From Candidatus Aerophobota bacterium (GTDB lineage: Bacteria > Aerophobota > Aerophobia > Aerophobales > B3-G15), in NCBI GenBank assembly GCA_030615365.1, contig JAUWZM010000050.1, forward strand, positions 1 through 19,847: DNA of 19,847 nucleotides, written 5' to 3'. Of this stretch, positions 6,231-12,883 are shown in pieces. Position 1 is the first letter of the stretch, and each line of letters opens with the position of its first letter. The notes beneath the pieces were generated by a model, which saw only the letters and a list, made by a program, of their open reading frames with translations, had not been told where the DNA came from and did not search any database. The translations under genes and the position numbers were made by a program.

Positions 6231-7087
6231 CCTCGCACCCCCTTTAGTTTTAAAATATAGATGGAAAGAATCAATAAAACTGTGGTGTAGATAATCGAAT
6301 AAAGTATATTAACCAGAAATGGTATAATATTTCCAATACTTATTGACTCCATCCCCCGAGAAAGATAGGAAAAGGGAGATACCCAATTAATGATCTGGGT
6401 AGCTATAGAGAGGTTTTTCTGTAGATAGACGAACCACTGAATGAGCACTTCTGGAAGAGGGCCCATGAACATTCCCCAGAAGATCAACAACGGGAGGGGA
6501 TTAAATACCAGAAAAGCAAGGAGTATACCCACCAACCATATTATGGAACTTCTTACTCTTCCAGTTAATGAAGATATAAACAAGCCAAAGCTGATCACGC
6601 AGGAGGCAACGAAAATGGAGAGGAAGAATGCCTTCAGCAGGATATAGGTGAAGCCCAGGTTGGTAAGAAGGGATACCCCAAAAAAGTAAATAGCAAAGAA
6701 CCCTAAAGTTATAAGATAAAGGGTCATATCCTTAAAGTATTTCCCCAAAAAGAAAGACGAGGAGCTCACCGGCCCATAAAATAAAATCTCCAGAGTCCCC
6801 TGTTCCCTTTCCCTGGAGATGGAAACAGCAGATACTATCACCAGGTAAAGGGAGATGACGCTCACAGATACAAACAGCGGGAAGCTGAGTGGATAAGAGG
6901 ATATAAAAATGTTCTCCTCCTTTATTCCTTTAAGGAAATAAGTGAGGAATAAAGAAGAACCTATAAAGGAGATGAATATCGCCAGATAGATCCCCCAGCC
7001 GCCGTATAAACTTGATACCAACTCCCTTTTAGCGAGTACTTTCATACTATGAATAGACAGGAACCCCTCTTTTTTACTCATTTTCAT
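6227..7087 (-). CDS. ABC-2 type transporter permease
   Basis: This 286-residue integral membrane protein has about six helices (31-51, 70-90, 121-141, 148-172, 182-207, 258-280). Between helices 2 and 3 lies SREREQGTLEILFYGPVSSS (91-110), the hallmark cytoplasmic loop of ABC-2 permeases of the NatB/GldF/NosY kind, which contacts the ATPase. It would form a dimer or pair with the ATPase encoded at 7785. Start and stop both overlap the adjacent genes by ATGA. The substrate is unknown; ABC-2 systems export polysaccharide, lipid, drugs, ions or peptides, or act mechanically in gliding and gas-vesicle type systems. No second permease gene is present, so a homodimer is likely. Six helices plus the motif make the family call firm. 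Confidence 0.88.
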   Translation of the reverse strand: MKMSKKEGFLSIHSMKVLAKRELVSSLYGGWGIYLAIFISFIGSSLFLTYFLKGIKEENIFISSYPLSFPLFVSVSVISLYLVIVSAVSISREREQGTLEILFYGPVSSSSFFLGKYFKDMTLYLITLGFFAIYFFGVSLLTNLGFTYILLKAFFLSIFVASCVISFGLFISSLTGRVRSSIIWLVGILLAFLVFNPLPLLIFWGMFMGPLPEVLIQWFVYLQKNLSIATQIINWVSPFSYLSRGMESISIGNIIPFLVNILYSIIYTTVLLILSIYILKLKGVRG

Positions 7088-7788
7088 TCCTCCTTGAAGA
7101 GCTTTGCATCATCAACTATATCTTCAAAATCACCCTGTTCAAGATGAACCTTTACCTCAAGAACTCCATATTCATTTTTTTCTGGCTTTACCTTAATCTT
7201 ATCCCAGGAAATTGTTCCCTTATTTTTAGCCAAGAAAGCATTAGAATCCCAAAAGTGCTCAATAGGTCCTTCAAAAATTTTCTCCCCCTTTATGTAATTT
7301 TCTGCCTCTCCTATTCTTTTCCATAACGTCCCCTCTATTTTTATAGGAAGACAGGGAAAATCAGTTATTCCCATTTCTTTGCTGTCGGTAAATCTTATCT
7401 CTACCTCTATTCCTTTTTCTTTGGATTCAGTAAAGACAATTATTCCCACTAGATCCGGAATTTCCTTCCCCCTCATACCAAAGTTTAATACATTTTTTCC
7501 TTTGAGGATTTCAATCTCTTTACTGAAATCATAATAGTTGGGAGCGGTAGCCTTAAGAGTGTAGTCTCCTGGCGGAATCTTAGTGAGCTCATAAGAAGTG
7601 CTACGGTACATAATAGTAGATCTTCCATCAACCACTATCTTTAACTCCATTGCCGGATCTCCGGAGAGCTCATCCGCAGCTTCACCCTGAATAATCCCAT
7701 AGCTTTCCCCTCTTAACCCTATAAATAAAGCTACGATGACTACTACTGCAATTACTACTACTACTATATAGGGTATAAACTTTCTCAT
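7084..7788 (-). CDS. Membrane-anchored protein with PEGA/carboxypeptidase-regulatory-like beta-sandwich
   Basis: The reading frame extends further upstream, but the ATG at 7788 is chosen because it has GGAGGTGG 4 nt upstream and overlaps the ATPase stop as ATGA. The resulting 234-residue protein has one N-terminal membrane helix (about 5-24, VVVVIAVVVIVALF) and an extracytoplasmic body. Residues 31-107 read as a beta-sandwich: 'IIQGEA...MELKIVVDG......YELTKIPPGDYTLKATAPNY..F' has the 'xxPPGxYxLxA' turn typical of PEGA and carboxypeptidase-D-like domains, often binding carbohydrate or serving as structural modules. Residues 110-234 are a second, unassigned beta-rich domain with an acidic C-terminus. 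It is encoded between ATPase and permease, so it is probably an accessory subunit of the same complex; that role is inferred. Confidence 0.75.
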   Translation of the reverse strand: MRKFIPYIVVVVIAVVVIVALFIGLRGESYGIIQGEAADELSGDPAMELKIVVDGRSTIMYRSTSYELTKIPPGDYTLKATAPNYYDFSKEIEILKGKNVLNFGMRGKEIPDLVGIIVFTESKEKGIEVEIRFTDSKEMGITDFPCLPIKIEGTLWKRIGEAENYIKGEKIFEGPIEHFWDSNAFLAKNKGTISWDKIKVKPEKNEYGVLEVKVHLEQGDFEDIVDDAKLFKEE

Positions 7789-8738
7789 TGTTCCACCTCC
7801 TTTCCAGAAGTCGCCAGCAAAGAGATGTTCTTTTGAGTGATGGTTATGAAGGCATCTTCCAGACTCATCTCTCTCTTTTTTATCCCTAACACAATTCCCT
7901 TTTGTTGAGAAATTGCCTGAGAAATTTGAGCTCTGCAATCCTTATCCGAGGCTACTCTTAAGATTAAAAGATTTCCCTTGGTGCTAACTTCCTTCACAGA
8001 TTTTATAGAAGAAAGAGCATCTATAATTTCCTTTTTTATCTTGGATACTTCGACTTCTAATTCGACAAAATCACTTAGCTTTGCCTTTAAGTTATCCATA
8101 GTATCCTCAGCTAAAAGTTTGCCTTTATTAATAATTCCCACTTTACCGCACAGTCTTTCTACTTCAGAGAGGAGGTGAGAAGATATGAAAACAGTTCTCC
8201 CTCTCTCATTTTCTTTTTTAATGAGGTCTCTTACCTGTTTAATTCCAGTTGGATCCAGTCCAGAAACAGGCTCATCCAAAAGGAGAATTTCAGGGTCGTG
8301 CAAAAGAGCTCTGGCAAAACCAATCTTTTGCTGCATTCCTCTGGAAAAGGCTCCCAGTTTTTTTCTTTTCACCTCTGTAAGATCTATTGCACTTAGAAGC
8401 TCATCTATCCTTTTTTTCTTATTTCGCACCCCATAAAGATCAGCAAAAAAATTTAAATACTCCCCAGCAGACATCTCGTTATAGACGTACTGTTTCTCAG
8501 AGACAACCCCAATCCCTTTTTTAATTCTCAGAGGATTTTGCTTGAGTTCTTTCCCCATAAGATAAATTTTTCCCCGAGTAGGCTTTAGGATACCTAAAAG
8601 CATCAGGATGGTGGTAGTTTTTCCTGCTCCATTGGGACCTAAGAATCCATAAATCTCTCCTTTCCCTACCTGAAGGGTTAAATTATCCACTGCCCTAAAT
8701 TCACCATATTCTTTGGTTAAGTTCTCAGTACGAATCAT
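7785..8738 (-). CDS. ABC-2 type transporter ATP-binding protein
   Basis: This 317-residue cytoplasmic ATPase has Walker A GPNGAGKTT (34-42), signature FSRGMQQK (131-138, in the LSGGQ position), Walker B ILLLDEP (151-157) and switch His188 in SSHLL. The first 220 residues are the nucleotide-binding domain. The C-terminal 100 residues (including VELEVEVSKIKKEIIDAL and EMSLEDAFI) are the regulatory tail usual in ABC-2 ATPases of the CcmA/NatA group. It powers the permease encoded two genes downstream. It is the first gene of the operon, with a GGAGGT SD 5 nt before ATG, and its stop overlaps the next start. The signature's FSRGM form rather than LSGGQ is common in this group. Confidence 0.93.
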   Translation of the reverse strand: MIRTENLTKEYGEFRAVDNLTLQVGKGEIYGFLGPNGAGKTTTILMLLGILKPTRGKIYLMGKELKQNPLRIKKGIGVVSEKQYVYNEMSAGEYLNFFADLYGVRNKKKRIDELLSAIDLTEVKRKKLGAFSRGMQQKIGFARALLHDPEILLLDEPVSGLDPTGIKQVRDLIKKENERGRTVFISSHLLSEVERLCGKVGIINKGKLLAEDTMDNLKAKLSDFVELEVEVSKIKKEIIDALSSIKSVKEVSTKGNLLILRVASDKDCRAQISQAISQQKGIVLGIKKREMSLEDAFITITQKNISLLATSGKEVEQ

Positions 8739-8788
8739 TTTTACCTCCAGAGTTAACAGTGGTTAAATGTTATCATAAATCTTTGTTT

Positions 8789-8816
8789 ATCTTACCAGAT
8801 TTATTTTTTTTGTCTA
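8789..8816 (-). promoter_or_regulatory. Possible promoter of the ABC-2 operon
   Basis: Minus-strand TAGACA (plus 8811-8816), 16-bp A-rich spacer, TAAGAT (plus 8789-8794), about 50 nt before the ATPase start. Each hexamer deviates from consensus by one or two bases in very AT-rich sequence, so the call is tentative. Confidence 0.35.
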
Positions 8817-8890
8817 CTATTTTTCTAAAAAAAAATTGAGAGTTCTTCAAACTAAGATTTAGTAGGCATTTTAAAGGATTTGTCTTTTCG

Positions 8891-8932
8891 TCGAAGACGA
8901 GTATAATGAAAAGTGATTATACTCATCTTCGA
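8891..8932. repeat. 17-bp imperfect inverted repeat
   Basis: TCGAAGACGAGTATAAT (8891-8907) and ATTATACTCATCTTCGA (8916-8932) pair over 17 bp with one mismatch around a GAAAAGTG loop. The right arm ends exactly where the neighbouring MITE copy begins. There is no T-run after either arm, so it is not a standard terminator. It lies between the divergent ABC operon and the URO-D genes and could be an operator or the end of another element. Confidence 0.6.
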
Positions 8933-9121
8933 TAATAGGTAAGTGTCACTAAAAAAATGTGAGGCTCCTTGCTTGCCATTGCGAGCAAAGCATTGGGATT
9001 AGAACAGGCTCTGTAATCTCATGTAGCTTGCCGATTTATCGGCATAGTAAATTCACCCAATAAATTGGGCAGCTACAATTGTCAGAAAAAACAAGAATTT
9101 TAAAAAAGCTAAAACTATTAC
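8933..9121 (+). mobile_element. MITE-like element, second copy, abutting the URO-D gene
   Basis: This copy starts TAATAGGTAAGTGTCACTAA and ends AAAGCTAAAACTATTAC, the same terminal repeats as the copy at 2966-3120. It contains the shared AAAATGTGAGG...CTCCTTG segment, TGTAGCTTGCCGATTTATCG (9022-9041) and the CCCAATAAATTGGGCAGCTAC palindrome arm. It also has a GCCATTGCGAGCAAAGC segment (8976-8992) absent from the other copy. Flanking target duplications are not evident, so it is older or rearranged. Its right end lies 2 bp before the first ATG of the next gene, leaving that gene without a recognisable SD. Confidence 0.65.
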
Positions 9122-9123
9122 AA

Positions 9124-10275
9124 ATGATGAACACTCGAGAAAAAATACTGAGGACCTTTCAGAAAAAGAAGGTGGACAGGATTGTCTGGCAACCAAGAAT
9201 TTACTACTGGTATTATGGTAATAGATTAAGGAATAAATTGCCGAATGGTTATAAAGATAGGTCCCTTCTCAACTTTTTATATAGTAATATCCAACCTTAT
9301 AATGGCAGTGTCCCTGAAGAATACAAGGATAAAAGTATAATTCAAGTCTACGATGATTTAAATGCCTCCCCGAGATATCCTTTAGAGGTACTGGGTATAA
9401 ACCTATTTAAAACTAAAAATAAAAATGTGAAAGTAAGATCCGTAGATAAAGGGGAAGAAAAAATTATCATACATGAAACTCCTTTAGGGGATCTGAAGGA
9501 AGTGATAAGGCATGGATACCATACTGAATATCCTGTGAAAACCTTAAGTGATATAAAGATTATGGAGTATATTCTTGATAACAACGAGCTTGAATTTGAC
9601 TTAAATGCGTTTAAGATAGCTGATAGAGAATTTGGAGAAAGAGGGGTAGTTCAATCTTTTTACTCTCGCTCTCCCTTGCAAACATTGATAGTGAGTTATA
9701 TGGGATTCGAGAGCACAATTTACGCTCTAAATGATTATCCAGATAGAATAAAGAATTTCTTAAATGCGATTGAGGAATATGAGGACAAAATATATGAAGT
9801 TGTATTGAACTCTCCCTTAGAGATATTGAACTTTGGAGAGAACATCGATGCCAACATTGACTCTCCATCTCTTTTTGAGGAATACCTCCTTCCTTATTAT
9901 AAGAAAAGGATAAGTCAGGTTCATCAAAAGGGCAAGTTTTGTCATATCCATATGGATGGATCATTAAAACCGCTTCTGCCGCTTATAAATAAAGCTGGCT
10001 TTGATGGCATTGAGGCAGCTACTCCCCTACCTCAAGGAGATGTAACCCTAAAAGAGCTAAAAGATGCTCTGGGGGAGACCATACTTATTGATGGAATTCC
10101 GGCTATTTTATTTTTACCTCAATATTCCTATAAGGACTTAGAAGAATTTACCATTAAGGTTCTGGAGATGTTTTCGCCTAATTTAATCCTGGGGGTATCT
10201 GATGAGGTTCCTCCAACTGCCGATATAGAGAAGGTAAAATTTGTCTCTAAGATCGTAGAGAGCTTTAACCCCTAA
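9124..10275 (+). CDS. URO-D superfamily protein 1 (methyltransferase-like)
   Basis: This 383-residue cytoplasmic protein of the uroporphyrinogen decarboxylase/MtaA-CmuA superfamily has a TIM-barrel fold. Members either decarboxylate uroporphyrinogen or move methyl groups between substrate, corrinoid and thiol. It opens with NTREKILRTFQKKKVDRI (the usual 'R+++L...+..DR+P' start) and has a late barrel motif CHIHMDGSLKPLL (273-285) where zinc-dependent methyltransferases have H-x-C. Cys273 and His274/276 are there but the spacing differs, so metal binding is uncertain. It ends with the family segment NLILGVSDEVPPTADIEKV. It is not a canonical HemE. The frame extends upstream into the MITE (possible TTG at 9079), but homology starts at ATG 9124/9127. 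It is the first of three URO-D genes. Confidence 0.8.
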   Translation: MMNTREKILRTFQKKKVDRIVWQPRIYYWYYGNRLRNKLPNGYKDRSLLNFLYSNIQPYNGSVPEEYKDKSIIQVYDDLNASPRYPLEVLGINLFKTKNKNVKVRSVDKGEEKIIIHETPLGDLKEVIRHGYHTEYPVKTLSDIKIMEYILDNNELEFDLNAFKIADREFGERGVVQSFYSRSPLQTLIVSYMGFESTIYALNDYPDRIKNFLNAIEEYEDKIYEVVLNSPLEILNFGENIDANIDSPSLFEEYLLPYYKKRISQVHQKGKFCHIHMDGSLKPLLPLINKAGFDGIEAATPLPQGDVTLKELKDALGETILIDGIPAILFLPQYSYKDLEEFTIKVLEMFSPNLILGVSDEVPPTADIEKVKFVSKIVESFNP

Positions 10276-10297
10276 AAGTGTGAAAGGAATTAATACT

Positions 10298-11380
10298 ATG
10301 AGATACAGCAGTTCAGATAAAGATCGTTTTTTATCAGTACTAAAAGGAGAAATCCCTGACCGGGTGCCTAACTTTGAGGTGCTTATAGAAAGACATGCAA
10401 CTAGTCATATATTGGGACGAGGAGCCAAGGGAACTTTTGAGTGGCCTCCTATAGACCCTTCTGATTATATAGAAATAGTTAAAAGAATAGGACAAGATTT
10501 TATTGGCATCAATTTCTATGGATATCCTTACTTGCCAGATGATGGTAGTGGAAACCCGGTTTCGCTAACGAAACTGGGTGAAGGAAAAGTACTGACAGGT
10601 CCTTTTGCTGAAGATGAATGTAAGAATGAGGCAGATTTAAAAAGATTATATGTAGGGCCAGAAAAAACCTTTGATTTGCATGTCAAGTCTTTAAAACCTT
10701 ATTGGGAGAGATACATTCAAGCAGTAAAAGATACCCCTATAGGTCTTTTTGGAATTACAGGGATGGTTTTCCAAAGCATCTATCAGTTTACCCTGAAGTT
10801 TGAGAATTTTATGGTTTTACTCTACGATGATCTTCCTTTCATTGAGTATCTGTTAGATGTATCTGCTGATTTCAATAGACGTATAGTAGAATTTTTATGT
10901 GATTATCCTATGGATATGCTCTATATAGGTGATGATGTAGCCTTTAGAAGTGGATTAATGATTCGGCCTGATCTTTTTTTAAGGCTTTGGGTTTCCAGGA
11001 TGAAAAAAGTAATTGAACCAGCCAGGCAGAAAGGAATCCCCATTATATTTCATAGCGATGGAACATTATATGAACTTATACCTACTTTGATTGATATGGG
11101 CTTTAAAGCTCTGAATCCAATTGAGCCTTATGGAATGGACATATATAAAGTGAAAGAAAAATGGGGAGATAAAATTACTCTCATGGGAAATATGGATATT
11201 GCAGGCGTCCTTGCTCTGGGGACTTCTGAAGAGGTAGTAGCCGATACACAGGGACACTTGGAAAAACTTATGCCTGAAGGACGGTATATCGCTGCCTCCA
11301 GTCATAGTATAACTCGAGCTGTTCCTCCTGAGAATTTTTTAGCTATGATAGAAACGGTACATACCTATGGGAGATATTGA
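10298..11380 (+). CDS. URO-D superfamily protein 2 (methyltransferase-like)
   Basis: This 360-residue URO-D fold protein begins 22 bp after the first. ATG 10298 is preferred over an in-frame GTG at 10280 because AAAGGA lies 8 nt before it and the family start (DKDRFLSVLKGEIPDRVPNF) follows at once. Visible motifs are GDDVAFRSGLMI (211-222), with the active-site-facing acidic pair, IIFHSDGTLYELIP (249-262), and MGNMDIAGVLALGTSEEV (296-313). In zinc-dependent relatives the HSDG position is HSCG, so the cysteine ligand is replaced by Asp here. The protein may therefore use another chemistry or metal. Its stop codon overlaps the longer possible start of the third gene. The substrate is unknown. 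Confidence 0.85.
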   Translation: MRYSSSDKDRFLSVLKGEIPDRVPNFEVLIERHATSHILGRGAKGTFEWPPIDPSDYIEIVKRIGQDFIGINFYGYPYLPDDGSGNPVSLTKLGEGKVLTGPFAEDECKNEADLKRLYVGPEKTFDLHVKSLKPYWERYIQAVKDTPIGLFGITGMVFQSIYQFTLKFENFMVLLYDDLPFIEYLLDVSADFNRRIVEFLCDYPMDMLYIGDDVAFRSGLMIRPDLFLRLWVSRMKKVIEPARQKGIPIIFHSDGTLYELIPTLIDMGFKALNPIEPYGMDIYKVKEKWGDKITLMGNMDIAGVLALGTSEEVVADTQGHLEKLMPEGRYIAASSHSITRAVPPENFLAMIETVHTYGRY

Positions 11381-12645
11381 TAAGATGAGTCCACGAGAAA
11401 GAATAAAAAAAGCTATAAATCACCAGGAAACTGACCGCATTCCTCTTGACTTCGGGGGAACTGCACTAACAGGTATTCAGGCAAGCACTTATGCTAAATT
11501 AAGAAAGACGCTTGGTCTAAAGGATAAGCCAGTAAAGGTAGTTGGGCCTTTTCAAATGTTAGCTGAGGTTGAATCAGAGATAAGAGAAAAGTTAAGAGCA
11601 GACGTTATAAGTTTAGAGATGTCCTCTACTATATTTGGGTTTCCAAACAAAGGTTGGAAACCCTGGAGGTTATTTGATGGTACCCAGGTACTGGTACCAA
11701 AGAAATTCACCACCACCCCGGATGAGGAGGGTAATATCTATCTTTATCCTCAAGGAGACACTTCTGTTCCTGCAAGTGCGAAAATGCCTAAGGGAGGTTA
11801 TTATTTTGATGCTTTGATACGTCAGGAACCTATAGATGAGAAGAATTTAGATCCTAAGGAAATGGGTACAGCAACAGTTTTCGGTTCTTCCTGAAGAGAC
11901 CCTTAGATATATAGATAAAGAAACAGAGAATCTATATAAAAATACAGATCTTTCTATTATAGGTGGATTTGCAAATGCAGGGTTTGGCGATATTGCCCAA
12001 GTACCAGGGCCAGCCATTAAACATCCTAAGGGAATCAGAGATCCAAAAGAGTGGTATTTGGCTCATATTCTTCATCCTGAATATATAAAGGAAATCTTTG
12101 AGCTTCAATGTGAAATAGCCTTAAAGAACCTTGAGCTTTCTTATCAAGCAGTGGGAGATAGAATAGATGTGGTTATTATCAGTGGAACAGATTTTGGTGC
12201 TCAAGATGGTCCTTTTATATCTCCGGATATGTTTCGTGAGTTTTATAAGCCTTTTTATAAAAAAATAAATGATTGGATTCATAAAAATACTCCTTGGAAA
12301 ACTTTTTATCATAGCTGTGGTTCAATTTTTGCTCTTTTAGATGATTTTGTGGAGATGGGAGTAGATATTTTAAATCCAGTTCAAACATCAGCTAAAGATA
12401 TGAATCCAAGAATACTCAAGGAGAAATATGGGGATAAATTAGTTTTCTGGGGTGGAGGAGTGGATACTCAGAAAACACTTCCTTTTGGTAGTCCTGAAGA
12501 GGTAAGAAATGAGGTTACTGAACGTTGCCGTATATTTGGAAAAGGTGGCGGTTTCGTATTTGCTACTATTCACAACATTCAATCAAACGTTCCAATAGAG
12601 AATCTTATAGCTATGTTCCAAGCAGTGCAAGAATTCAAACTTTAG
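11367..12645 (+). pseudogene. URO-D superfamily protein 3, interrupted by a one-base frameshift
   Basis: Two frames encode one protein of about 420 residues. The first (11367-11894; natural start probably ATG 11385, MSPRERIKKAINHQETDRIP) ends at TGA 11892. The second continues in another frame from about 11862 to TAA 12645. Deleting one A from AAA at 11860-11862 (GGAAATGG) restores DPKEWVQQQFSVLPEETL and then RYIDKETENLYKNTD, which matches family layout. The second part carries ISGTDFGAQDGPFISPDMF, FYHSCGS (zinc-type His and Cys), and WGGGVDTQKTLPFGSPEEV. This paralog alone keeps the HSCG motif. The break is either a recent mutation or a sequencing/assembly error; the intact downstream frame over 260 codons argues that it is recent or artefactual. 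Confidence 0.8.
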
Positions 12646-12737
12646 TTTTTATTCTAAAACAGCTAAGATGTTCTTCTATTCAGATAGAGAGGTTTTTGAT
12701 GGTTTAACCTGTTAGATTAGCCTTTCTATCTAATAGG

Positions 12738-12883
12738 GATAATACAAGGCGAAGGGGAGGTGATGAGAGATAGGTATGCCATCTATATGGTGGGAAGAAG
12801 GTTTTCCAAAAGAGAAAAATATTGAAAACTTCTTACTTTTGGAAGCTTTCAAGAAAAACAAATCATAGATAAGGAGGAAAAAA
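12738..12883 (+). promoter_or_regulatory. Leader of binding-protein gene 1, conserved with leader 2
   Basis: It shares with 15763-15991 a GATAATACAAGGCGAA start (GATAAT is -10-like), a GGAGGTGATGAGAGATAGG block and TATGCC. An exactly identical block of about 54 nt follows, from TTTTCCAAAAG to CTTTCAAGAAA (12802-12855). Within it TTCCAAAAG can pair with CTTTTGGAA. In leader 2, GAAGTTTTC can instead pair with GAAAACTTC, an overlapping alternative; here that arm reads GAAGGTTTTC and the stem is weaker. The leader ends with AAGGAGG 6 nt before the GTG start of the binding protein. Attenuator- or peptide-mediated control is inferred. Confidence 0.55.
12776..12868 (+). CDS. Leader small ORF 1, 30 residues, conserved upstream of binding-protein gene
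   Basis: This short frame starts ATGCC and encodes MPSIWWEEG followed by FPKEKNIENFLLLEAFKK and NKS, ending 15 nt before the start of the solute-binding protein gene. The FPKEKNIENFLLLEAFKK part is identical in the paralogous leader at 15801, while the first 9 residues differ. A GGAGGTGAT lies upstream, but its spacing to this ATG (about 15 nt) is long; an alternative ATG at 12763 in another frame gives a 20-residue peptide. There is no known homolog. The identity of the block is also explained if the RNA, not the peptide, is the functional product. Confidence 0.35.
   Translation: MPSIWWEEGFPKEKNIENFLLLEAFKKNKS

Noticed and set aside
7789..7938. Longer N-terminus for the PEGA-like protein
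   Set aside because: The extra codons lie inside the ATPase gene in another frame and are not protein-like; ATG 7788 has a strong SD and precedes the membrane anchor.
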